Origin: Flavobacterium johnsoniae
GTDB lineage: Bacteria; Bacteroidota; Bacteroidia; Flavobacteriales; Flavobacteriaceae
Direction: 5' to 3'
DNA length: 64,000 bases
Assembly: GCF_001879205.1 (NCBI RefSeq)
Contig: NZ_MLFK01000009.1
Location: 434,001 to 498,000, forward strand
The notes under the pieces: generated by a model
The model's database searches: none
What the model was told of the DNA's origin: nothing
What the model saw: the letters and a program-made list of their open reading frames with translations, nothing else
Made by a program: the position numbers and the translations under genes
In this document: one piece after another, positions 26,507 through 34,820 of the stretch
Layout: the number at the start of each line of letters is the position of its first letter
How positions within the stretch are numbered: the stretch's first letter is position 1

Positions 26507-28534
26507 ATGACTACAAACACGATTTTATTATTATTGCTTTCTTTAGTAATAGCGGGTGGTTTGTCGTATTTTCAATATTTTTTTAAAGCCAAAAACAAAT
26601 CAAATCTGATTTGGTTTTTGGCTTTTTTACGTTTTCTGGCCATTTTCGGATTATTGGTTTTACTTATAAATCCGATAATTTCTAAAAGTTCGCTGGAAAT
26701 TACAAAAACACCTTTGGCAATTGCCGTCGATAATTCGAGCTCTATTGCTGTTTTAAAATCAGATACGAAAGCTGTTGAGTTGTATCAAAAACTAATTTCA
26801 AACCCGGCGCTAAAAGAAAAGTTTGAAATTCAGTCTTATCAGTTTGATGCCGATTTTAAAACTTCAGATAAATTTGATTTTAAAGGAAAACAAACTAATT
26901 TAGACGAAGTTGCTAAAAACCTAAAAAGCATCAATAAAAACCTGACTTTCCCGACCGTTATTATTACCGACGGAAATCAGACTACAGGAAACGATTATGT
27001 ATATCGCTTTGATCCTGTCAATAAAGTTTATCCTTTGGTTGTGGGAGATACAACCACTTTTCTTGATTTAAAAATAAATCAGTTAAACGTAAATAAATAC
27101 GCTTTTCACAAAAATAAATTTCCTGTTGAAGTTTTTCTGCAGTACGCAGGAGATAAACCCATAACTGCTGATTTTACAATTTCACAGGGAAATTCGGTTG
27201 TGGCAAAAGAGAAAGTTTCTTTTTCGCCATCTAAAAAAACAGCCACTTTAAATTTGCTTTTGCCGGCAGATAAAGTAGGATTACAAATTTTTAAAGCATC
27301 TATTACTTCAGGTGCAAAAGAAAAAAACAGTTACAATAATATCAAGAATTTTGCCGTAGAGATAATCGACCAAAAATCGACTATCGCCATTGTTTCTTCT
27401 ATAAATCATCCGGATATCGCCGCTTTAAAACGTGCAATAGAAGTTAATGCGCAGCGTAAAGTGATTTTAGTTAAACCAAATGATATTAGTCAGTTACAAG
27501 AAGCTTCGGTTTTGGTTTTATACCAGCCAAATACAGCTTTCAAATCAATTTTTGAAAACAATAAAGCAGCAGGAAGAAACACTTTTATCATTACCGGAAA
27601 CAGCACCGATTTTAATTTTTTAAACCAGCAGCAGAGCAATTTGAACTTTAAAATGAGCGGACAAGTCGAAGATTATTTGTCTGAATTTCAATCCCAGTTT
27701 AATTTGTTTGCAATAGACAATATTGGTTTTGAAAATTTCCCGCCGTTGCAAAATCTATTCGGAACAATTACTGCAAACGGAAATGTATCGGTTTTGCTTT
27801 CGTCAAAAATTAGAAATGTCTCTACAAATGCTCCTTTATTGGCTTTCGCCGAAAATCAAGGAAAACGAACTGCTTTTCTTTTAGGAGAAAACAGCTGGAA
27901 ATGGCGTTTGCAAAGTCATATCGACAATCAGTCATTTGAAAAATATGATGTTTTTATTGATAAAATCATTCAGTTTTTATCAACATCTGCTTCAAAAAAA
28001 TCGTTGGTCGTAACACACGAAAGTTTTTATAATTCGGGAGAAGAAATTGTCATCAATGCACAATACTTCAATAAAAACTACGAGTTTGACGAAAAAGCAA
28101 GACTAACCATTACCGTTACTAATGTCGAAACCAAACAGGCTAAAAACTACGATTTATTAAAAGGAAATAATTCCTTTTCTGTAAACTTAGAAGGTCTGAC
28201 AGCCGGAAAGTATAATTTTACAGTAAAAGAATTAAATTCGAACACCTCTTATTCAAGTCATTTTGAAATTTTAGATTTCGATATCGAAAAGCAATTTGTA
28301 AACCCTGATGTTTTAAAATTGAAACAATTGGCCTTACAAACCAACGGAAAAGCTTTCTTCGAAAATCAAGCAGATGATTTGATCAATACACTTTTAGAAA
28401 ACAAAGAATACAAATCGATCGAGAAAAATGTCGCAACCAAAACCCCAATTATAGACTGGGTTTGGTTATTGATTTTAATCGCTGTATTATTGACAACAGA
28501 ATGGTTTGTTAGGAAATATAATGGGTTGCTTTAA
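26507..28534 (+). CDS. VWA-domain membrane protein
   Basis: This 675-residue protein has two N-terminal membrane segments (LLLLLLSLVIAGGLSYF and FLAIFGLLVLLINPII) and one near the C-terminus (DWVWLLILIAVLLTTEWF). Between them is a von Willebrand A-like region with a MIDAS-type start, AIAVDNSSSIA (DxSxS), and IITDGNQTTG. The large periplasmic part is otherwise unfamiliar. Related Bacteroidetes proteins are linked to BatA-type or glutamine-amidotransferase-like membrane proteins of unknown role. I infer a metal-dependent binding protein facing the periplasm. Confidence 0.8.
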   Translation: MTTNTILLLLLSLVIAGGLSYFQYFFKAKNKSNLIWFLAFLRFLAIFGLLVLLINPIISKSSLEITKTPLAIAVDNSSSIAVLKSDTKAVELYQKLISNPALKEKFEIQSYQFDADFKTSDKFDFKGKQTNLDEVAKNLKSINKNLTFPTVIITDGNQTTGNDYVYRFDPVNKVYPLVVGDTTTFLDLKINQLNVNKYAFHKNKFPVEVFLQYAGDKPITADFTISQGNSVVAKEKVSFSPSKKTATLNLLLPADKVGLQIFKASITSGAKEKNSYNNIKNFAVEIIDQKSTIAIVSSINHPDIAALKRAIEVNAQRKVILVKPNDISQLQEASVLVLYQPNTAFKSIFENNKAAGRNTFIITGNSTDFNFLNQQQSNLNFKMSGQVEDYLSEFQSQFNLFAIDNIGFENFPPLQNLFGTITANGNVSVLLSSKIRNVSTNAPLLAFAENQGKRTAFLLGENSWKWRLQSHIDNQSFEKYDVFIDKIIQFLSTSASKKSLVVTHESFYNSGEEIVINAQYFNKNYEFDEKARLTITVTNVETKQAKNYDLLKGNNSFSVNLEGLTAGKYNFTVKELNSNTSYSSHFEILDFDIEKQFVNPDVLKLKQLALQTNGKAFFENQADDLINTLLENKEYKSIEKNVATKTPIIDWVWLLILIAVLLTTEWFVRKYNGLL

Positions 28535-28563
28535 AGGTTAACTGAAAAATATTTTAAATTGAA

Positions 28564-29067
28564 ATGAAAAATGTTTTAAAATGGGCTTTGTTTTCTTTAT
28601 TAATGTTTGGTTGTCAAGGAGATGATTATTATAATTTAGGTGTTTATGAGGCTAAAAGTGAGAACTACGAAAAATCAATTTATTATTTTTCAAAAGCAAT
28701 AGATGAAAATCCTAATGATAATGAAGCTTACTTTAGTAGAGCCTATTCTCAGCAAAAAATAGGTGGTAAAGAACGAAATGTCATTTTGGATTACTCAAAA
28801 TCTTTAGAATTAAATCCAAACGATTTTGAAGCTCATAATAATCGTGGTGCTGCATATATGAAAATCAAAGATTACAAAAATGCACTTTCTGATTATGAAA
28901 AGACTATTGAACTAAATCCTAATTATTCTCTTGCTTTTTATAATATGGGAAATTTATTTGTCCTAATTAATGATAAGAAAAATGCTTGTGAAAATTATAA
29001 TAAAGCTCTTGAATTAGGATATAAGGCTGAAGATATAAAACTTAAGATAATGGCCAATTGTAAATAA
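28564..29067 (+). CDS. TPR-repeat lipoprotein
   Basis: This 167-residue lipoprotein (ALFSLLMFGCQGDD) has acidic residues after the Cys and about three tetratricopeptide repeats: YEKSIYYFSKAIDENPND, VILDYSKSLELNPNDFEA and YKNALSDYEKTIELNPNY. TPRs serve as protein-binding scaffolds; no partner is evident. It sits 29 nt after the VWA gene and 11 nt before the LysR gene, all on the plus strand. Confidence 0.85.
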   Translation: MKNVLKWALFSLLMFGCQGDDYYNLGVYEAKSENYEKSIYYFSKAIDENPNDNEAYFSRAYSQQKIGGKERNVILDYSKSLELNPNDFEAHNNRGAAYMKIKDYKNALSDYEKTIELNPNYSLAFYNMGNLFVLINDKKNACENYNKALELGYKAEDIKLKIMANCK

Positions 29068-29078
29068 AATTAAACACT

Positions 29079-29975
29079 ATGGATTTCAGGCTAAAAGTAT
29101 TTTACACCGTTGCGCTCCGCCTTAATTTTACTAAAGCGGCAACCGAATTGTATATTACACAGCCTGCGGTTTCTAAACATATTCAGGAACTCGAAGAAAC
29201 CTATAAAACCAAGCTTTTTGAGCGAAATGGTTCTAAAATTGCACTGACTCCCGCTGGAGAAATTCTGCTAAAACACACAAAAGAAATTTTCGAAATTTAT
29301 CGTGAAATAGATTTTGAAATGAGTTCTTTCATCAGTGAACGTCAGGGATTATTGAGGCTGGGAGCGAGCACTACCATTTCTCAATATATAATTTCTCCTG
29401 TTTTAGCCCGTTTTCATCAAAAGCAAAAAGATATCAAAGTCAATTTGCTAAACGGAAACACAGAACAAATCGAAAATGCTTTAATCAATAAAGAAATCGA
29501 AATTGGAATTGTCGAAGGGCAGTCCAAAAATCAATCTATAAAATATATTCCGTTTTTAAAAGACGAGCTGGTTTTAGTCTGCAGCAGCAGAAACCCTTTT
29601 GCAAAACAAAATGAAATTTCGGTAAACGACTTAAAATCAATGAAATTCATAACTCGCGAGCGGGGTTCAGGAACACTTGAAGTTATAGAATTTGCTCTTA
29701 AAAAAGCGGGATTAAAGTTTTCTGATTTACAAATAGAAATGCAGTTAGGAAGTACAGAAAGTATAAAATCGTATTTACTAAATTCAGATTGTTTTGCTTT
29801 TATGTCCATTCATGCTGTAAGTAAAGAATTGAAAAACAATGAATTAATTGTGTTAGATGTAGAGGCTTTATCTGTTGAAAGATATTTTTATATGATTACC
29901 TTAGTAGGAAAATCAGATCCGTTATCAGAATTGTTTATTCAAAATTTATCTTTTTACTATAACTTGAAGTTATAG
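29079..29975 (+). CDS. LysR-family transcriptional regulator
   Basis: This 298-residue regulator has an N-terminal winged helix-turn-helix (residues 1-60; LNFTKAATELYITQPAVSKHIQELEE) and a substrate-binding effector domain. It is followed by a YeiH-type transporter. In enterobacteria the LysR protein YeiE lies beside yeiH and responds to sulfite, so a YeiE-like role is plausible. That is inference from context and overall resemblance, not from a diagnostic residue. The two genes here are in tandem, unlike the divergent arrangement in E. coli. Confidence 0.88.
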   Translation: MDFRLKVFYTVALRLNFTKAATELYITQPAVSKHIQELEETYKTKLFERNGSKIALTPAGEILLKHTKEIFEIYREIDFEMSSFISERQGLLRLGASTTISQYIISPVLARFHQKQKDIKVNLLNGNTEQIENALINKEIEIGIVEGQSKNQSIKYIPFLKDELVLVCSSRNPFAKQNEISVNDLKSMKFITRERGSGTLEVIEFALKKAGLKFSDLQIEMQLGSTESIKSYLLNSDCFAFMSIHAVSKELKNNELIVLDVEALSVERYFYMITLVGKSDPLSELFIQNLSFYYNLKL

Positions 29976-30046
29976 TCGATTGTATTTTACGATTGGTAAT
30001 TTCAATTTAAACGGCAGAACTTTGCAGTATAAATTATTAGAATATT

Positions 30047-31012
30047 TTGAAAACAAAACACCAATCATCGTCGCAGCTATTTGAAATTAATCAATACTTA
30101 CAGCAAGTCATTTTTATTGGCATAATCTTTCTCTGTTTGTTATCGGTTATTTCACCTCCGGTTGCTTTATTACTTGGTGTTATAATGGTGAATGTTTTTG
30201 GAAATCCATTTGTAACGTTCAATCATAAAGCCATAACCATTTTATTGCAGTTTTCGGTTGTTGGTTTAGGTTTCGGAATGAATGCATCAAGTGCAGTTTC
30301 AGCAGGAAAAGAAGGATTTTTGCTAACCATTTTATCTATTTTCAGCACACTTATTTTTGGACTTCTTTTAGGAAAATGGTTTAACACCGAGAGAAAAACA
30401 TCACATTTAATCTCATGCGGAACAGCTATCTGCGGTGGAAGCGCTATTGCAGCCATTTCTCCCATAATAAAATCTAACGAAAATCAGACTTCGATTGCAT
30501 TGGGTGTCATCTTTATCCTAAACTCAATTGCTTTATTTGCTTTTCCTTTTATTGGCCATCAGCTTGATTTATCACAAAAAGATTTCGGATTATGGTGCGC
30601 TATTGCTATTCACGACACAAGTTCTGTAGTTGGTGCAGCAAATAAATACGGCGCCGAAGCTTTGCAGGTTGCCACAACGGTAAAATTAGCCAGAGCATTA
30701 TGGATTATTCCAATTTCTCTTATTACAGCTTTAGTTTTTAAAAGTGAGTCTAAAAAAGTAAAAATTCCTTATTTCATTGGTTTATTTATCTTGGCAATGC
30801 TCTTGAATTCCTATGTTCCAAAAGTATCTATTGCAGCACCTTATATCGTAAATATTGCCAAAATTGGGTTAACCATAACTTTATTCCTAATTGGAGCAAC
30901 ATTAAACGTAAACACTTTAAAATCAGTGGGAGTAAAGCCGTTATTGCAAGGAATCTTTCTTTGGGTATTTATTGCCGCTTTAGGTTTGGTTTCAATACTT
31001 TACTTTAATTAA
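30047..31012 (+). CDS. YeiH/UPF0324-family putative sulfate exporter
   Basis: This 321-residue membrane protein has about eight or more hydrophobic segments. Its motifs are typical of the family: LISCGTAICGGSAIAAISPIIK, the Asp/His-containing WCAIAIHDTSSVVGAA, and TVKLARALWIIPISL. The family is annotated as a putative sulfate exporter; transport has not been firmly shown. The start is a TTG at 30047, since no ATG is near the N-terminus and the residues after it read KTKHQSSSQLFEINQY. It follows the LysR gene by 71 nt. Confidence 0.85.
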   Translation: MKTKHQSSSQLFEINQYLQQVIFIGIIFLCLLSVISPPVALLLGVIMVNVFGNPFVTFNHKAITILLQFSVVGLGFGMNASSAVSAGKEGFLLTILSIFSTLIFGLLLGKWFNTERKTSHLISCGTAICGGSAIAAISPIIKSNENQTSIALGVIFILNSIALFAFPFIGHQLDLSQKDFGLWCAIAIHDTSSVVGAANKYGAEALQVATTVKLARALWIIPISLITALVFKSESKKVKIPYFIGLFILAMLLNSYVPKVSIAAPYIVNIAKIGLTITLFLIGATLNVNTLKSVGVKPLLQGIFLWVFIAALGLVSILYFN

Positions 31013-31190
31013 AATAACTCGTTGGTTTATAATAATAAGATAATCATTTAATACAGAGAGTATAAAAAGAAACAAGTTTATAACACATAGCTGACCTATA
31101 TTTGTTTTAATAAGTGAAATGTCTTTTTGAGAGTACTAAATCTATGTTTCTATGTGTTTAAGATAATTGCACCCAACGGGTTAAAACAGT

Positions 31191-32138
31191 TTATTTTATG
31201 TTTGAAAACCTTACAATGGGTTTGTCAATCATTTTATAGAATTTACCTTTAAATGAAAAGCGTCTTTCAATTTCAAAATTAAATGATTTTTTAGTTTTGG
31301 CCATTGCAGCAATTTCTTCTGGAGGACTTACTTCAAAATCATCTTCAGCTTTTGCTGCTTTATCAAAAGATCCTTTGGTTTTAATAACAATATCTCTAAA
31401 ATGTTTTTTCGTTCCATCATCAACGACGGTATAAGAACCAGACCATTTTAAACTCGCAGAATTGGTCAGCTGATAAGCAGGAACTTCCATTACTGGCTGA
31501 TATTTACCATCAAAACCAGCAACGAGATATAAGTAACCTTCATAAGCACCGCCAGCACCGCCATTTACATGCAATAAAGTAAAAGCAAATTGATCCTCTC
31601 CAATTTGTAAAAGTTTAGGTTTAGGACATTGTGCAAATGCGCCAAAAGCAGTTACGGCAGGTTGAAAAGACCTCATTTCCCAAGTAGTACCATTTTTAGC
31701 AAATTTAGTTATACCGAGTAATCCGCCGGAAAAACGACCGGTTTGCAAACCATCTTCATCATGAACAGAATGATTAAATGCCAGTATTTTAAACTGATTT
31801 CCTTTAGAATCAACATAATCAATATTAGCCAGAAGTCTCGTAGCGACGCCTTGTTCATAAGGGAATAACTGATCGCCTTCGACACCATTTACATCTGTAA
31901 AAGCTGCAGGTTTACACGATTTACAATTCCAGCTTATAAAAGTATTATGATCTGAAAGGTTGTAAAGTTTGCCTGGAAACAATTGCTGCATTGTTTTTAC
32001 AGCATCGAGGGGATCAGCTGTTTTCAGCGTTCTTTTTGGGTTTAATATAGTATCGCTTACATTTTTCAGCACTATATCTTGTGCATTGCAGACGGTTATA
32101 AAAAGAAATGAAAATAGTAAAGATTTGGTAAGGTTCAT
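31191..32138 (-). CDS. Secreted protein of unknown function
   Basis: I do not recognise this 315-residue protein. It has a signal peptide (LTKSLLFSFLFITVCNAQD). A short FISWNCKSCKPAAF contains two Cys (CxxC), and further on comes GGLLGITKF. A repetitive beta-rich region (HVNGGAGGAYEGYLYLVAGFDGKY) suggests a secreted or periplasmic beta-sheet protein. It is a single gene convergent with the YeiH gene, with a TAAATTTG promoter box on the minus strand at 32164-32171. No partner genes are apparent. Confidence 0.75.
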   Translation of the reverse strand: MNLTKSLLFSFLFITVCNAQDIVLKNVSDTILNPKRTLKTADPLDAVKTMQQLFPGKLYNLSDHNTFISWNCKSCKPAAFTDVNGVEGDQLFPYEQGVATRLLANIDYVDSKGNQFKILAFNHSVHDEDGLQTGRFSGGLLGITKFAKNGTTWEMRSFQPAVTAFGAFAQCPKPKLLQIGEDQFAFTLLHVNGGAGGAYEGYLYLVAGFDGKYQPVMEVPAYQLTNSASLKWSGSYTVVDDGTKKHFRDIVIKTKGSFDKAAKAEDDFEVSPPEEIAAMAKTKKSFNFEIERRFSFKGKFYKMIDKPIVRFSNIK

Positions 32139-32163
32139 TTTGAAAGCAATATGGTATTTAAGC

Positions 32164-32171
32164 CAAATTTA
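32164..32171 (-). promoter_or_regulatory. -7 box for the secreted protein gene
   Basis: The minus strand reads TAAATTTG, matching TAnnTTTG, 25 nt before the ATG at 32138. Confidence 0.45.
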
Positions 32172-32420
32172 CATTCTTTTTCTTAAACTATTTGTACATA
32201 TAATGTGTAAGTTTTTGAGAAAAAGCGTTTTGATATCGGATTGTTATTACTGTATGTTTTTAACAGTAATAGTAAAATAATTTGATTTTAAATGGTTCAC
32301 AATGAATTATTTGTATTGTTATTTGATAAAATAGCATCGGTTTTATCTTACTTAAAGCTAAATATTTGCAAGGAAGTTTTTTCAAGGCCTTAAAATCTTC
32401 ATTAACTAAAAAACTATCTT

Positions 32421-33434
32421 ATGAAAAAACCACATTTTATTAAACAGAGTTTAAAATCAGTAAATGTTTTATTTTTAGCTGTAAGTGCTTCATTGTTTAT
32501 AAGCTGCGAACAATCTGAATCAAATCAAAGCGATTCATCAGCAAAATTGACAATAGAAGAAACAACAGCAGTTTCAAAATCGAATTTAACTTCGAAAACG
32601 CCTTCTAGTTTTGGAGATATTGGAAACGGCGTAAATCTACAGCCTTCTTATTATAATGGAGGAAATTGCGATTTGGGCTGGAATTTAATGAAACAAAATA
32701 CTAAGATTAAAACGGTTAGAATAGAAGTAGAGCCAGGTCAGGAAACAAATGCCAAAAGATGGATTTCTGAAGCAAAAGCAAATGGATTTACCGTAATTGT
32801 TTCGTATCATAAATCGAGTGTATTAGGTTCAGACAGTACAGCCGAACTAAATGCTGCAGCGACTTGGTGGAAAAATAATTACAGTTTTCTAGGAGGAAAT
32901 TTTATCATTAATCTTACTAACGAGTGGGGAAGTCATAATATTACGCCATCAGCATTTGCAGCAGCTTACAACGCAGCTATAACCGAAGTTAGAAAAGTTT
33001 ACAGCGGTACCATTATTATTGATATTCCGGGCTGGGGACAGGAAACAGCAACGGCTGCCTGCGCTGTAAAAGGCTGTTCTGCAGGACAGACAAAAATTAA
33101 CGATACCAAAATTATTCTGTCGGCACATATTTATCCTGGTGCTTATAATCAGGCAAAAGGCAGATATGTAAATACTTCTGACATTGATGATCTGGCTTCA
33201 TCAGGCAGACCTTGTATGATTGGAGAATTCGGAAACAGCGGTGGTTCAGGTGCGGACTGGTCTGGAATTGTAGATTATGCCAAAAACAAAGGCTGGACAA
33301 TTTTAGGCTGGGCATGGAACGGCGACGGCGGTTCAATGAACATGATTACGCCGCAATTTCAGTCCTACACCAGCGGAAGTCCAAAGACTTATAATACAAG
33401 TTCTTATTTTAATGTTGTATACAATAAATTGTAA
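32421..33434 (+). CDS. Glycoside hydrolase family 5-like lipoprotein
   Basis: This 337-residue protein has a lipoprotein signal (SLFISCEQSESN), then a linker and a TIM-barrel glycosidase domain. GH5 landmarks are IINLTNEWG, where Glu168 would be the acid/base, and CMIGEFGNSGGSG, where Glu269 would be the nucleophile. The NEW form is used in place of the usual NEP. Mannanase or cellulase activity is likely. It is a free-standing gene, not in a SusCD locus. The 282-nt gap upstream shows no promoter matching the full consensus. Confidence 0.82.
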   Translation: MKKPHFIKQSLKSVNVLFLAVSASLFISCEQSESNQSDSSAKLTIEETTAVSKSNLTSKTPSSFGDIGNGVNLQPSYYNGGNCDLGWNLMKQNTKIKTVRIEVEPGQETNAKRWISEAKANGFTVIVSYHKSSVLGSDSTAELNAAATWWKNNYSFLGGNFIINLTNEWGSHNITPSAFAAAYNAAITEVRKVYSGTIIIDIPGWGQETATAACAVKGCSAGQTKINDTKIILSAHIYPGAYNQAKGRYVNTSDIDDLASSGRPCMIGEFGNSGGSGADWSGIVDYAKNKGWTILGWAWNGDGGSMNMITPQFQSYTSGSPKTYNTSSYFNVVYNKL

Positions 33435-33449
33435 TTAAATGCTTTTATG

Positions 33450-33492
33450 CCACAGATTTTAACCACGATCTCTCGATCAATAAAATCTGTGG
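33450..33492. repeat. CCACAGATTTTA inverted repeat
   Basis: Arms 33450-33461 (CCACAGATTTTA) and 33481-33492 are perfectly complementary, with a 19-nt loop and no T run. CCACAGAT recurs in the hisC-hisB spacer at 43033, so it is probably a dispersed palindrome that may act as a weak terminator. Confidence 0.6.
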
Positions 33493-33585
33493 TTGTAAAA
33501 TTGATAGAATAACTCCAATTTTTCTACTGTTAATTAAATTAAGATAATCTTGACAGGTATTCTTTTAAATTATCCGTAAATAAGG

Positions 33586-33593
33586 TAAATTTG
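33586..33593 (+). promoter_or_regulatory. -7 box deciding the start of the nuclease/PLC-like gene
   Basis: TAAATTTG matches TAnnTTTG and overlaps the in-frame TTG at 33591. Transcription would start downstream of that codon, so the ATG at 33615 is preferred. Confidence 0.5.
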
Positions 33594-33614
33594 CATTTCA
33601 AATACAAAAACAAA

Positions 33615-34613
33615 ATGAAAAATTACAAAATGAGACCAAAGTTGATCGCATTCTGCGCATTAATTATTGGTTTTTTTACCTTATCATGGGGAATTGTGGG
33701 TCACGAACGAATTAATAAAGCTGCCGTGATGGCTTTGCCAAAATCGCTTCAGGTTTTCTTTTACAATCATATCGATTTTATTACACAAGAAGCTTCTGTA
33801 CCGGACATTCGTAAATATGCCTTAAATTATAAAGACGAAAATCCGAGACATTATTTCGATATGGAAAATTTTGGTTCTGCTGACAGTCTGCCAAAAACCA
33901 TGGAAGAAGCAAAGAAAAAATACGATGATAAATTCCTAAACAACAACGGTATTTTACCTTGGTATATTGAAGACATGATGGTTAAGTTAACCAAAGCGTT
34001 TAAAGATAAAAACAGAGGTGAAATTTTATTTCTTGCCGCAGATTTAGGTCATTATATTGGTGATGCTCACATGCCTTTGCATACTTCTGCAAACCACGAC
34101 GGACAATTGAGCGATCAAAAAGGGATTCACTCTCTTTGGGAAAGCAGACTTCCGGAGTTATTTGCTAAAAACTACAAGCTAAATGTTCCTGAAGCTCAAT
34201 ATTATCCTGATGTTCATAAAGCAACCTGGGATATGATTAATGACACGCACAGCTTAGTAAAACCGTTATTAGATATTGATAAAAAGCTAAGAACTGCTAC
34301 TCCTGAAAATCAGGTTTTTAAAATGGATGCTGATGGAAAAGTATTAAAAAGCAAATACAATACGGCAGTTTTCTCTGATGAATATGCAAAAAAACTTCAT
34401 CAGGATTTAAACGGAATGGTAGAAAGCCAAATGAAAAAAGCTATTACTGCAACTGCAAGTTTTTGGTATACTGCATGGGTAAATGCGGGTAAACCGGATT
34501 TAAGTGATTTAGATTCACCGGCAGTTACACAAAGAAACAATCAAGCTTTGAAAGATGATTTAAAATTGTTTCAAAACGGAGATTTATTCGGAATGAAAAA
34601 TCAGAATGACTAA
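33615..34613 (+). CDS. S1/P1 nuclease or zinc-dependent phospholipase C family protein
   Basis: This roughly 332-residue secreted enzyme has a signal segment (LIAFCALIIGFFTLSWG) followed directly by WGIVGHERINKAAV. The N-terminal Trp and His of this family bind zinc. Further ligands are in PRHYFDMENF, DLGHYIGDAHMPLHTSANHDGQ and GIHSLWES. These fit the alpha-helical phospholipase C / S1-P1 nuclease fold. Choosing between lipid and nucleic-acid substrates is not possible from sequence alone. The start is the ATG at 33615 because an upstream TTG at 33591 lies in a promoter box. A strong terminator follows. Confidence 0.83.
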   Translation: MKNYKMRPKLIAFCALIIGFFTLSWGIVGHERINKAAVMALPKSLQVFFYNHIDFITQEASVPDIRKYALNYKDENPRHYFDMENFGSADSLPKTMEEAKKKYDDKFLNNNGILPWYIEDMMVKLTKAFKDKNRGEILFLAADLGHYIGDAHMPLHTSANHDGQLSDQKGIHSLWESRLPELFAKNYKLNVPEAQYYPDVHKATWDMINDTHSLVKPLLDIDKKLRTATPENQVFKMDADGKVLKSKYNTAVFSDEYAKKLHQDLNGMVESQMKKAITATASFWYTAWVNAGKPDLSDLDSPAVTQRNNQALKDDLKLFQNGDLFGMKNQND

Positions 34614-34669
34614 AAGGAGAGTTTTCAGTCTCAGTTTTTAGTTTTCAGATTGAAAATTAAACTTTATAT

Positions 34670-34707
34670 AAAAGCCTCAAATTCATCTGAATTTGAGGCT
34701 TTTAATT
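34670..34707 (+). terminator. Intrinsic terminator after the S1/P1-like gene
   Basis: AAAAGCCTCAAATTCA (34670-34685) pairs perfectly with 34688-34703, ending in T residues. Confidence 0.85.
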
Positions 34708-34723
34708 TTATAATGTTCATTAA

Positions 34724-34806
34724 TAAATGGCAGATTTAAATGGTATTAATAATTTGAAATACAGATGAAAAATTTGTTTAATTCAGCTAAATCTGCTCGC
34801 CATTTA
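34724..34806. repeat. TAAATGGCAGATTTA imperfect inverted repeat
   Basis: TAAATGGCAGATTTA (34724-34738) faces TAAATCTGCTCGCCATTTA (34788-34806), with a 4-nt bulge in the right arm. It lies between convergent genes and may act as a bidirectional end signal or a dispersed palindrome. Confidence 0.55.
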
Positions 34807-34820
34807 TCACATTTAAATCT

